DNA of 64,000 bases from JAFECT01 sp036501825 (GTDB taxonomy: Bacteria; Pseudomonadota; Alphaproteobacteria; Caulobacterales; Caulobacteraceae): the NCBI GenBank assembly GCA_036501825.1, contig DASXZP010000027.1:1-64000 (forward strand). Direction: 5' to 3'. Below, piece after piece: positions 52,039-60,205 of this stretch. Under the pieces are notes generated by a model. That model ran no database searches, had not been told where the DNA came from, and saw only the letters and a program-made list of their open reading frames with translations. The position numbers and the translations under genes are program-made. Each line of letters opens with the position of its first letter. The first letter of the stretch is position 1.

Positions 52039-53171
52039 GGCTGTGCGCCTTCCTTGATGAGATGCGCGCGAACGGCGCGGGCGTCGATGCCGCGCGCGAC
52101 GTACGCCTGGCCGATGCCGCGGGCCAGAACGAAGACGAGGGAGCCGCCTTCGGCCTTTTTGTCCTGCAGCATGTGATCGATCAGCCGGTCGGCGGAGAAC
52201 GGCGCGCCGGGCGCCTGGTCGAGCAGGATCGGCAGGCCCGCCGCCGCAATCGCCTGCTCCGCACGCCGCGTATCGTCCGGCGGACACAGGCCGTTGGCCG
52301 AGGAGAATCGGAAGGCGACCGCGCAGCCCAACGCCACGGCCTCGCCGTGCAGCAGGCCATCGCCGAACCCGGTTTCCGCTTCCAGCGCATGGCCGAAGGT
52401 GTGGCCGAGGTTGAGCAGGGCGCGGCGCCCGGCCTCGCGCGCGTCTTCGCCCACGATCACCGATTTCATCTCGACGCTGTGCGCCACCGCGCGGGCGAGC
52501 GCCTGCGGGTCGCGCGCCAGCACCCGGCCGGCGTCGGCCTCCAGCCACTCGAAGAAACCGTGGTCGCCGAGCAGGCCGTATTTCAGCACCTCGGCGTAGC
52601 CCGCGCGCATCTCGCGGTCGGGCAGGGTCGACAGCGCGTCCAGGTCGCACAGCACCAGGCGCGGCTGCCAGAAGGCGCCGATCAGGTTCTTGCCGTGGGG
52701 GGTGTCGATGGCGGTCTTGCCGCCGACGGACGAATCCACCTGCGCCAGCAGGGTGGTGGGAATCTGCACGAAATCGATCCCGCGTTTCACGATCGCCGCG
52801 GCAAAGCCCGCAAGGTCGCCGACCACGCCGCCGCCCAGCGCAATGATCATGTCCTTGCGGTCGAGGCCTTCGCTGAGCAGGCGCGCGCACAGCCGCTCCA
52901 GCTCCGCGAACGATTTCGACGCTTCGCCGGCGGGGACGATGTGTTCCTCGGCGCCGATGCCCTCGCGCGCCAGCGCCGCGCGCAGGCGCTCCGCGTGCAG
53001 GGGCGCCACGTTGGAGTCGGTGACGATCACCGTGCGGCGGTTGACGAGGAGCGGTGCGATGTGCGCTCCCGCCTGGGCGATCAGGCCCGCGCCCACGCGC
53101 ACTTCGTACGAGCGGAAGCCTTCGCCTGCGACTTCGATCACGCGATCTTTGCTTACGGGCCCCTGGCTCAT
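52035..53171 (-). CDS. aroB: 3-dehydroquinate synthase
   Basis: 378 residues. It forms 3-dehydroquinate from DAHP in the shikimate pathway with NAD+ and a divalent metal. Blocks: IALGGGVVGDLAGFAAA, PTTLLAQVDSSVGGKTAID, EVLKYGLLGD, NLGHTFGHALEAE and HGEAVALG, which carry the metal ligands Glu/His/His. ATG 53171 overlaps the aroK stop (ATGA). Confidence 0.97.
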   Translation of the reverse strand: MSQGPVSKDRVIEVAGEGFRSYEVRVGAGLIAQAGAHIAPLLVNRRTVIVTDSNVAPLHAERLRAALAREGIGAEEHIVPAGEASKSFAELERLCARLLSEGLDRKDMIIALGGGVVGDLAGFAAAIVKRGIDFVQIPTTLLAQVDSSVGGKTAIDTPHGKNLIGAFWQPRLVLCDLDALSTLPDREMRAGYAEVLKYGLLGDHGFFEWLEADAGRVLARDPQALARAVAHSVEMKSVIVGEDAREAGRRALLNLGHTFGHALEAETGFGDGLLHGEAVALGCAVAFRFSSANGLCPPDDTRRAEQAIAAAGLPILLDQAPGAPFSADRLIDHMLQDKKAEGGSLVFVLARGIGQAYVARGIDARAVRAHLIKEGAQP

Positions 53172-53713
53172 GCGCTCCGCCTTGCCTGCGCTTCCAGCGC
53201 CGCCAGGATCGCCGCCACCGCGATCTGGTGCGAGCTCTCGCCGCATTCCACCATCACATCCGCCTCCGCATAGACGGGATAACGCGCTTCGGCCTGGGCG
53301 CGCAGCACATCCAGCGGATCTTTCCCGCGCAGCAGCGGACGGGTGTCGCGCCGCGCCACCCGGTCGGCCAGCACCTCGAGGTCGGCCTTCAGCCAGACGG
53401 TGACCGCCTGGGCCTTCATCACCTCGCGGGTCTTGGCGTGCAGAAAGGCGCCGCCGCCGGTGGCCAGCACATGGGGCGGCCCCGCCAGCAGGCGTGCGAT
53501 CACCCGCTGCTCGCCGTCGCGGAACTGGGCCTCGCCGAGGTCGGCGAAGATTTCCGACACGGTGCGCCGCGCGGCCCGCTCGATTTCCTCGTCGGCGTCG
53601 AAGAAGGGCAGGTCCAGGGTCTTGGCCAGGCGGCGGCCCACGCTCGACTTGCCGACGCCCATCAGGCCGACCAGCGCGATGGTCCGCTGGGAAAGGTCCG
53701 CCTCGGGCGTCAT
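53168..53713 (-). CDS. aroK: Shikimate kinase
   Basis: 181 residues. P-loop GLMGVGKSS near residue 16, shikimate-binding DADEEIE, GGGAFL and lid RRDTRPLL. It phosphorylates shikimate at the 3-OH with ATP. First gene of the aroK-aroB-corC operon, divergent from the helical secreted protein gene. ATG 53713 matches family N-terminal length; upstream codons look non-coding. Confidence 0.96.
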   Translation of the reverse strand: MTPEADLSQRTIALVGLMGVGKSSVGRRLAKTLDLPFFDADEEIERAARRTVSEIFADLGEAQFRDGEQRVIARLLAGPPHVLATGGGAFLHAKTREVMKAQAVTVWLKADLEVLADRVARRDTRPLLRGKDPLDVLRAQAEARYPVYAEADVMVECGESSHQIAVAAILAALEAQARRSA

Positions 53714-53779
53714 TGTGCGCTTAGCAACCGGGGCAGGCGGCGTGATAGAACAGCCGGTGAAGACTTGTGGCGAGTGTCC

Positions 53780-55429
53780 ATGACCCTTTCGGCCTTTACA
53801 CGATCCCTCGCTGCTGTCGCCAGCGTATCCCTCATCCTGGCTGGGGCCGCCGCCGCCCAGGACCAGGCCCAGCCCGCGGGGCAGGTGGTCGAGGCGCAGA
53901 GCCTGGGCGCGCTGGACCTGTGGTCGGCGCCCGGCCGTGACACCGGCCTGCCGGCCGGCCTCTGGCATGGCGCCTCCGCCGGGGTGGTCCGCGAGACCCT
54001 GGACCAGATCGACGGCCGCCCGCTCAGCCCGGCTCTGGCCGCCCTGGCGCGCCGGGTGCTGGCGACCGGGGCCAATGCGCCGGACGGGGCCGGGAACGAC
54101 CCGGTGCTGGCGAGCCTGCGGGTGCGGGCCCTGCTGGCGCTGGGCGACGCCTCGGCCGCCCAGGCGATCCAGGGCCGCGCCGCCGACGTCGAATCCAGCG
54201 AAGCCCAGACCCGCGCCAAGGCCGAGACCGCGCTCGAGTACGGCCGCGACAGCGAGGCCTGCGACGCGGCCCAGGCCCTGCAGCAGGGTCGCGACGCGCC
54301 GTTTGAACTGAAGCTGCGCGCCTACTGCAGCGTGCTGGCCGGTCAGCCGGCGGCGGCGCAGGTGACGCTCGATCTCTGGCGCCAGGGCGGCGGCAAGGAC
54401 GCGGCCTTCGACCGGCTGGCGACCGCGGCGTCCGGCGGCGCGGTGAGCAAGAAAAAGCCGCTGAAGGCGTCGCTGTCCGACCCGTTGAACTACGCCCTGT
54501 CGCGGCATCTGAAACTCGACCTCGCGCTCGATGACGCGGCGCCGGAAGTCGCCGCCGCCGTTGCGAATGATCCGTCCGCATCCCCCGCCGTGCGCGCCGA
54601 AGCGGCGGCCCGCGCGCTGCGCACCGGCGCCCTGTCGCCCGAGTCCGTGCGCACCATCGATGCGTTGGCCGCCGGCGGTTCGACCGCGACGGTCGCCGAC
54701 CTCGCCGCCAAGCCCGGCGCCGAGGCGGAGGCCGCTTTGTCGGTTCTCGCCTCGCAGGGCGCCGATCCCAATCTTGCGGGTCAGGCCGCCGAAGCGCTGC
54801 TGAAGCGCGCGAAGTCGCCCTACGATTTCATCGCCCTGTCGCGCCTCGCGGCGCCGGGGGTTGCGCTGGCGGTGAAGGCGCACGCGCCGGTCGACGATCC
54901 CGTGCTGTTCGCCACCGCCGCCGCCGTGGCCGGCGACACGGATACGGCAGGCGCGCTGCGCGGCGGCATCGAACAGGACAAGGCGCCCGGCAGCGGGCCG
55001 TTCGAACTGGCCATGCTCGACGCGATCATGGCGGTGCAAGGCGGCAAGCCTGCGGGTCCGGTGCTTGATCGTTTGATCGAACGCGGAGGCGTCGGCGATG
55101 CAAAACTGCGCGCCCGCGCGCAAGCCGCCGCGTTGCTGCTCGCGGCGTTGGGCGAGCCGATTTCCGACGAGGCGCGCGCCCAGTTCGCGGCCTTCGACAC
55201 CCCCGCGGCCAGGACCGACGCCGAACGCGCGCTGACGCTCGCCCGCGCCGCGGTTGGCCATCGCCAGGGTGAAGCGGCGATCGTGTCGGTGTCCATCGGC
55301 CTGCAGCAGGGACTGGGGCTCACGCCCGCGGACCGCGCGCTGATCGTGGGCGGCCTGCACGCCGCGGGTCTGAACGGCGAAGCGCGCGCAGTCGCGGTCG
55401 AAGGCCTCGTCGTTCTGGCGCGGCCGTAA
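53780..55429 (+). CDS. Secreted alanine-rich helical-repeat protein of unknown function
   Basis: 549 residues. A signal peptide (MTLSAFTRSLAAVASVSLILAG, cleavage after AAAA) is followed by an almost wholly helical, Ala-rich protein with short repeats that resemble degenerate TPR/HEAT helices (ALRTGALSPESVRTIDALA, AALLLAALGEPISDEARAQF). Proteins like this sit in front of xerD in related genomes and are sometimes mislabelled antifreeze protein. The function is unknown; a periplasmic scaffold is possible. It ends 3 bp before the xerD start, so the two share a transcript. Confidence 0.75.
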   Translation: MTLSAFTRSLAAVASVSLILAGAAAAQDQAQPAGQVVEAQSLGALDLWSAPGRDTGLPAGLWHGASAGVVRETLDQIDGRPLSPALAALARRVLATGANAPDGAGNDPVLASLRVRALLALGDASAAQAIQGRAADVESSEAQTRAKAETALEYGRDSEACDAAQALQQGRDAPFELKLRAYCSVLAGQPAAAQVTLDLWRQGGGKDAAFDRLATAASGGAVSKKKPLKASLSDPLNYALSRHLKLDLALDDAAPEVAAAVANDPSASPAVRAEAAARALRTGALSPESVRTIDALAAGGSTATVADLAAKPGAEAEAALSVLASQGADPNLAGQAAEALLKRAKSPYDFIALSRLAAPGVALAVKAHAPVDDPVLFATAAAVAGDTDTAGALRGGIEQDKAPGSGPFELAMLDAIMAVQGGKPAGPVLDRLIERGGVGDAKLRARAQAAALLLAALGEPISDEARAQFAAFDTPAARTDAERALTLARAAVGHRQGEAAIVSVSIGLQQGLGLTPADRALIVGGLHAAGLNGEARAVAVEGLVVLARP

Positions 55430-55432
55430 GCG

Positions 55433-56341
55433 GTGTCGCTGCCCGACCAGGCCGAAGCCTTCCTCGAGATGATGACGGTCGAGCGCAACGCCTCGCCCAA
55501 CACGCTCGCCGCCTACGGCCGCGATCTGGCCGATGCGCAGACGTTCCTGAAATCTCGCGGCGGCTTGATGAGCGCGGATGCGCCCAGCGTCGAAGCCTAT
55601 TTCGCCGACCTCGCCAAACGCGGCCTGTCGCCCGCCACCGCGTCGCGCCGGCGTTCGGCGGTGCGCCAGTTTTATCGCTTCGCCATGACCGAAGGCTGGG
55701 TGAAGGAAGATCCGTCACGCCGCGTCGATGCGCCGAAACGCGGACGGCCCTTGCCGAAGATCCTCTCGCTGGAAGAAATCAGCGCCATCGTCTCCGCCGC
55801 TGCGGCGAAGGACGGTCCGCAGGGCGTGCGCCTGGCCTGCATGATCGAGCTGCTGTACGCCTCAGGCCTGCGTGTGTCGGAACTGATCGCGCTCAGACTC
55901 GACGCGGTGAAGCGCGATCCCGCCTATCTCATGGTCACCGGCAAGGGCGGCAAGGATCGCCTGGCGCCGTTGAACGATGCTGCGCGCGCAGCGGTGAAAC
56001 TCTACCTCGACGTCCGCGCCACGTTCCTGCGCGAAGGCGACAAGGCCAACCCCTGGCTGTTCGCCTCACGCGGCGCCGGCGGTCGGCTGACGCGGCGGCG
56101 GTTTGCTCAACTTCTCGACGAGGCGGCGCTGGCGGCCGGCGTCGATCCGGCCAAGGTCAGTCCGCACGTGCTGCGCCACGCCTTCGCGACTCATCTGCTG
56201 GAAGGCGGCGCCGACCTGCGCGTGGTGCAGACCCTGCTCGGCCACGCCGACATCGCCACCACCCAGATCTATACTCACGTGGCCTCGGACCGGCTGCGCG
56301 AGGTGGTGGAGACTTCCCACCCGCTGGCCCGGGAGGATTAG
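55433..56341 (+). CDS. xerD: Site-specific tyrosine recombinase XerD
   Basis: 302 residues. N-terminal SAM-like core-binding domain (AFLEMMTVERNASPNTLAAY) and C-terminal catalytic domain with Arg147 (ASGLRVSEL), Lys174 (KGGKDRLAP), His245 and Arg248 (PHVLRHAFATH), His271 (LGHADIATTQ) and nucleophile Tyr280 (IYTHV). These numbers match E. coli XerD within two positions. It resolves chromosome dimers at dif with XerC in the cytoplasm. Starts at GTG 55433 right after the helical secreted protein gene. Confidence 0.95.
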   Translation: MSLPDQAEAFLEMMTVERNASPNTLAAYGRDLADAQTFLKSRGGLMSADAPSVEAYFADLAKRGLSPATASRRRSAVRQFYRFAMTEGWVKEDPSRRVDAPKRGRPLPKILSLEEISAIVSAAAAKDGPQGVRLACMIELLYASGLRVSELIALRLDAVKRDPAYLMVTGKGGKDRLAPLNDAARAAVKLYLDVRATFLREGDKANPWLFASRGAGGRLTRRRFAQLLDEAALAAGVDPAKVSPHVLRHAFATHLLEGGADLRVVQTLLGHADIATTQIYTHVASDRLREVVETSHPLARED

Positions 56342-56445
56342 GGACCCGGGAGGGGCCCGTGCGTTAAGCTTCTGCGGCTTGTTCCTGCGGGCCCAACCGC
56401 CTAGGTTCCGGCCGTCTGCAAGGACGCAGTTTTCGTAAGGATTCC

Positions 56446-57414
56446 ATGGCCGCGGTCCGCCATTATCTCGAGTTCGAACGCCCGATCGCCGACCTCGAGG
56501 CCAAGATCGAGGAGCTCTCCAAGCTCTCCGACAACGCCGGGCCGGGCGGCTTCGACGCCGAGTTGGACGCGCTGCGGGCGCGGGTGACCGAGCTGCGTCG
56601 CGAGGCCTATGCCAAGCTCGACCCCTGGCAGAAGACCCAGGTCGCGCGCCATCCCGAGCGGCCGCACCTGATGGATTACATCGCAGGCCTGATCACCGAG
56701 TTCGTCGAGCTGCGCGGCGACCGCAAGTACGGCGACGACCAGGCGGTGGTCGGCGGCCTCGGCCGCTTCCATGGGCGCGCGGTGGTGGTGATGGGCCACG
56801 AGAAGGGGTGGGATACGACCACCCGGCTGAAGCACAATTTCGGCATGGCGCGGCCCGAGGGGTATCGCAAGGCGGTGCGCCTGATGGACATGGCCGATGA
56901 GTTCGGCCTGCCGGTGCTGACCTTCGTCGACACCGCCGGCGCCTATCCGGGCGTGGGCGCGGAAGAGCGCGGCCAGGCGGAAGCGATCGCGCGTTCCACC
57001 GAACGCGGCCTGACGCTCGGCGTACCGATGATTGCGACGGTGACGGGCGAAGGCGGGTCCGGCGGCGCCATTGCATTGGCGGCGGCGAACAAGGTGCTGA
57101 TCCTCGAGTACTCGATCTATTCGGTGATCTCGCCGGAAGGCGCGGCGTCGATCTTGTGGCGCGACGGTTCGCGCGCGCAGGACGCGGCGGCGGCGATGAA
57201 GATCACCGCCGACGATCTGCTCGCGCTGAAGATCGTCGATCGCATCATTCCGGAACCGCCGGGCGGCGCGCACTCCGATCCGGAGGCGGCGATCACGTCG
57301 GTCGGCGACGCGATCGAACAGGAACTGACCGCGCTCGATCCCCTGTCGCCGGACGCGCTGCGCAAACAGCGCGCCGACCGCTTCTACGCCATCGGCCGCG
57401 CCGGCCTCTCCTGA
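56446..57414 (+). CDS. accA: Acetyl-CoA carboxylase carboxyltransferase subunit alpha
   Basis: 322 residues. An N-terminal coiled region (YLEFERPIADLEAKIEEL) precedes the carboxyltransferase crotonase-like fold: GDDQAVVGGLGRFHGRAVVV, LTFVDTAGAYPGVGAEERGQ, VTGEGGSGGAIALAAANKVL and SPEGAASILWRD. With AccD it transfers CO2 from biotin-BCCP to acetyl-CoA, supplying malonyl-CoA for the Fab enzymes encoded elsewhere in this window. Monocistronic by spacing. Confidence 0.97.
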   Translation: MAAVRHYLEFERPIADLEAKIEELSKLSDNAGPGGFDAELDALRARVTELRREAYAKLDPWQKTQVARHPERPHLMDYIAGLITEFVELRGDRKYGDDQAVVGGLGRFHGRAVVVMGHEKGWDTTTRLKHNFGMARPEGYRKAVRLMDMADEFGLPVLTFVDTAGAYPGVGAEERGQAEAIARSTERGLTLGVPMIATVTGEGGSGGAIALAAANKVLILEYSIYSVISPEGAASILWRDGSRAQDAAAAMKITADDLLALKIVDRIIPEPPGGAHSDPEAAITSVGDAIEQELTALDPLSPDALRKQRADRFYAIGRAGLS

Positions 57415-57470
57415 GGCTATCGCCAAGGTTCTCGCGGGCCTAAGCTTCCCCCGTCTGGGAGGCTTCAACC

Positions 57471-57878
57471 ATGCGCATCGTCCTTGTGAGCGCCGCCGCC
57501 GCGGCCCTGTGCCTGTCTGCGTTTCCTGCGTTCGCCGGCTCGCCCGAAATCGAGGCGCGCTATTCGAAAACCTTCAAGACCTGTCCGGGCATGGAGCGCT
57601 CGACCGCCGAGATGATCGACTGCATCGGCGCCGAGACCACGCTGCAGGACAAGGCGCTGAACACGACCTATCAGAAGGTCATGGCCGATCTGAACGACCG
57701 CCAGAAGGCCAACCTGAAAGCCGCCCAACGCGCCTGGATCACCTACCGCGACGCCTGGTGCGCGGCGCAGGAGGACAGCGACTGGGGCTCGATCTCGAGG
57801 ATCGTCGCCAACAACTGCGTATTGGACGAAACCATCCGCCGCACGATCGAATTGGAAAACTTCCCGCCGGAGACGTGA
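57471..57878 (+). CDS. Secreted LprI-like (DUF1311) lysozyme-inhibitor-type protein
   Basis: 135 residues. A signal peptide (MRIVLVSAAAAALCLSAFPAFA) is followed by an LprI/DUF1311 domain: CPGMERSTAEMIDCIGAE, LNTTYQKVMADL and RAWITYRDAWCAAQ with four Cys in the mature part (CPG, DCI, WCA, NCV) likely forming disulfides. Family members are periplasmic; some inhibit lysozymes, most are uncharacterised. It ends 20 bp before the GxxExxY palindromic element. Confidence 0.85.
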   Translation: MRIVLVSAAAAALCLSAFPAFAGSPEIEARYSKTFKTCPGMERSTAEMIDCIGAETTLQDKALNTTYQKVMADLNDRQKANLKAAQRAWITYRDAWCAAQEDSDWGSISRIVANNCVLDETIRRTIELENFPPET

Positions 57879-57894
57879 GCGCAGAGAGAGTAAA

Positions 57895-58305
57895 ATGAAC
57901 CACGAAGCGCACAAAGCGCACGAAGAACTCGGAGAAGAGCTGGAAGCGATTGCTCGCGCAGTCGTGGACGCAGGGTTCAATGTGCACAACGAGCTGGGAC
58001 CCGGACTTCTGGAATCAACCTACGAACACTGTCTGACCTACGAGTTAGTGAATCGCGGACTCAGCGTACGACGTCAGGTGGGCCTTCCGGTTCTTTACAA
58101 AGGATTGCAACTCGACGCGGGCTACCGTCTCGACATGCTTGTCGCGGAGCAACTGGTCCTCGAAGTCAAAGTTGTCGACGCGCTTACGCGCGTCCATCAG
58201 TCCCAGCTCATGACCTATTTGAAGCTGTCCGGCTTTCGGCTCGGATTCCTTATGAAATTCAATGTCTCGTTGTTCAAAGAGGGCGTCCGGCGGATCGTCA
58301 TGTAA
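57895..58305 (+). CDS. GxxExxY protein (PD-(D/E)XK nuclease-like, PDDEXK_3)
   Basis: 136 residues. Name-giving motif GLLESTY at residues 37-43. Nuclease-like set: Asp80 (YRLDML), Glu90 and Lys92 (LVLEVKVV) and Gln104 (HQSQLMTYLK), the order of a PD-(D/E)XK active site. An N-terminal segment NHEAHKAHEE is encoded by the left palindrome arm itself. Stop codon TAA lies 1 bp before the right arm. GAGAGAG is the ribosome site. The family is widespread and uncharacterised; its tie to an inverted-repeat element suggests a role in movement or processing of these repeats, which is inference. Confidence 0.85.
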   Translation: MNHEAHKAHEELGEELEAIARAVVDAGFNVHNELGPGLLESTYEHCLTYELVNRGLSVRRQVGLPVLYKGLQLDAGYRLDMLVAEQLVLEVKVVDALTRVHQSQLMTYLKLSGFRLGFLMKFNVSLFKEGVRRIVM

Positions 58306-58334
58306 CTCTTCGTGCGCTTCGTGCGCTTTGTGGT
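57899..58334 (+). mobile_element. Element H: gene-carrying palindromic element
   Basis: Terminal inverted repeats of 28 bp with two mismatches: left arm 57899-57926 (ACCACGAAGCGCACAAAG then CGCACGAAGA), right arm 58307-58334 (TCTTCGTGCGCTTCGTG then CGCTTTGTGGT). The arms are tandem 9-bp CACGAAGCG-type units, the same design as the CACGAA and CACGGA arms of the gene-less elements. The interior is the GxxExxY coding region instead of the two-hairpin core. It occupies the convergent gap between the LprI-like and SDR genes and ends 11 bp from the SDR stop codon. Confidence 0.7.
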
Positions 58335-58345
58335 AAATTTTGCTT

Positions 58346-59086
58346 TTAAAGCTTCGCCAACCGTCCGCCATCGACGATCAGCGATGTGCCCGTCACGAAC
58401 GCCGCGTCGTCGGAGGCGAGGAACGCCGTTGCGGCGGCGATGTCTTCCGGTTTGCCGACGTCCGACTTGTCGATCTTTTCGGCGCCCGATTTGATGTTGG
58501 GGTTGTCCCACAGCATGGGCGTGTCGATGGCGCCCGGTAGCAGTGCGTTGACGCGGATGCCGAGCGCCTTGCCTTCGATGGCGCCGGAGCGGCTCAGCGA
58601 TACGGCGCCCGCTTTCGCCGCGGCGTAGGGCGCGACGTCGGGGGTGGTCATCACGGCGTGGATGGAGGCGATGTTCACGATCGAGCCGCCGGGCTTCATC
58701 CGCTTGAACGCGGCGCGCATGAAATACGAACAGCCGATCAGGTCGACCTTCAGCGTACGCAGCCAATCATCCTCGTCGAGCTCGACGATGGATTTGAACT
58801 CCATCACGCCCGCGTTGTTGACCACCACGTCCAGGCGGCCCCAGCGCTTCATCGCCTCGTCGCAGCAGGCCTCGACCTGGACGGCGTCGGACACGTCGCA
58901 CTCGACCACGACCGATTCGGGCGAGTCCTTATCGGCCGCCTCGGCCTTGGCGCGTTCGCCGGCGTCGGGGCGGCGCACCGCCAGGATGACCTTGCAGCCT
59001 TCGTCGAGCAGGCGTTTGACGATGGCCGTGCCGATGCCGCCGTTGGCCCCGGTGACGATGGCGACCTTGTCCTTGAAGCGTTCCAT
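58346..59086 (-). CDS. Short-chain dehydrogenase/reductase (SDR)
   Basis: 246 residues. Cofactor motif TGANGGIG near residue 12, NNAGVM, catalytic Ser in NIASIHAV and YAAAK (Tyr-x3-Lys). The classical SDR fold ends GTSLIVDGGRLAKL. Substrate unknown. ATG 59086 is chosen because GAGG lies seven bases upstream; an upstream ATG at 59098 is possible. It lies convergent to the GxxExxY element. Confidence 0.93.
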   Translation of the reverse strand: MERFKDKVAIVTGANGGIGTAIVKRLLDEGCKVILAVRRPDAGERAKAEAADKDSPESVVVECDVSDAVQVEACCDEAMKRWGRLDVVVNNAGVMEFKSIVELDEDDWLRTLKVDLIGCSYFMRAAFKRMKPGGSIVNIASIHAVMTTPDVAPYAAAKAGAVSLSRSGAIEGKALGIRVNALLPGAIDTPMLWDNPNIKSGAEKIDKSDVGKPEDIAAATAFLASDDAAFVTGTSLIVDGGRLAKL

Positions 59087-59131
59087 GAATTTCCTCACTT
59101 CGGGCTCAACGGCCGGGGCGGGAAGAAGGTT

Positions 59132-60148
59132 CTAGGCGACCTGGGAAAGCGTCTCGGCCAGCTCGTCCACCGCTTCCGGCGTGGTCGCCCAGGAGCAGAC
59201 GAAGCGGATCGAACCGTCGGAGAAATCGTAGCAGGCGAAGCCCGCCTCCAGCAGCCGCGCGTGCTGCTCGGCGCTCATGCGGATGAAGACCAGGTTGGCC
59301 TCGACCGGGTGGGCGATGGCGAACGGCGTGCGCGCGCGGATCGCCGCCTCCAGCCGCCTGGCCATCAGATTGGCGTGGGCCGCATGACCCTCCCAGGCGC
59401 CGCTTTCGAGCAGGCCCAAAAGGGCGCCGGCCATGAACCGCGTCTTCGAGCCGACCTGGCCGGCCTGTTTCAGACGGTTGTCGATCCGCGCCGCCAGTGC
59501 GCGATTGAACACCACCAGCGCCTCAACGCACAGGGCGCCGGACTTGGCGGCCCCGAAGGACAGCACGTCGACTCCCAGTCGCGCGACATCCGCCGGATCG
59601 AAGCCCGCCGCCACCGCATTGGCCAGGCGCGCGCCGTCCATGTGCACGCCGAGGCCGCGCAGCTTGCACGGCTCGATCAGCTTGCGCAGCGTTTCCTCAC
59701 GATAGACCGCGCCGTATTCGCTGGCCTGGGTGAGCGACAGGGCGCCCGGCGGTTGCACGTAGCCGGGTTCCGGTTCCGCCAGCGCCTCGAGCAGCTGGTC
59801 CAGCGCGATGGTTCCCGACGGTCCCTTCAGTGCGCGCAAACCGACGCCATGACCGAAGAAACCCGGCGCGCCCGCCTCGTCGGTGATCGCGTGCGAATGT
59901 TCGTGGGTCAGCACCGTCTCGAACGGCTTGGCGAGCATCGACAGCGCCAGCGCATTGGCGGCGGTGCCGGAAAACACGAAGCGGATTTCCGCGTCGGCCT
60001 GCAGCTTGTCGCGGATCAGGTCGGCGCAGCGCGCGCTCACCTCATCGGCGCCGTAGGATTTCTGCCAGCCGTGGTTGGCGCGTTCCAGGCCCGCGAAGGC
60101 TTCGGGCGCCATGCCCGCGGTGTTGTCCGAGGTGAAGTCGTAACGCAT
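59132..60148 (-). CDS. Low-specificity L-threonine aldolase family protein
   Basis: 338 residues, fold-type I PLP enzyme. N-terminal FTSDNTAGMAPEA matches the aldolase SDN motif. The PLP lysine is in SFGAAKSGAL, and Asp in HMDGARLANAV contacts the pyridine N. Such enzymes split L-threonine or allo-threonine to glycine and acetaldehyde; the FGAAKSGA version is typical of the alphaproteobacterial subgroup. Reads in the same direction as the downstream SDR gene with a 45-bp gap. Confidence 0.9.
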   Translation of the reverse strand: MRYDFTSDNTAGMAPEAFAGLERANHGWQKSYGADEVSARCADLIRDKLQADAEIRFVFSGTAANALALSMLAKPFETVLTHEHSHAITDEAGAPGFFGHGVGLRALKGPSGTIALDQLLEALAEPEPGYVQPPGALSLTQASEYGAVYREETLRKLIEPCKLRGLGVHMDGARLANAVAAGFDPADVARLGVDVLSFGAAKSGALCVEALVVFNRALAARIDNRLKQAGQVGSKTRFMAGALLGLLESGAWEGHAAHANLMARRLEAAIRARTPFAIAHPVEANLVFIRMSAEQHARLLEAGFACYDFSDGSIRFVCSWATTPEAVDELAETLSQVA

Positions 60149-60176
60149 GGCGTCGCTGTAAGGCGCCCCGCGGCCC

Positions 60177-60202
60177 GGTCAAGGCATCGGGTCAAGGCAT
60201 CG
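60177..60202. repeat. 13-bp tandem duplication
   Basis: GGTCAAGGCATCG occurs twice head to tail, between the threonine-aldolase start and the MscS stop. Probably a replication-slippage product with no evident function. Confidence 0.8.
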
Positions 60203-60205
60203 GCG

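Noticed and set aside
53168..55360. Very long minus-strand frame across the helical secreted protein gene
   Set aside because: Only its 3' end (aroK, 53168-53713) is real; the rest is an antisense shadow of a GC-rich plus-strand gene with a signal peptide.
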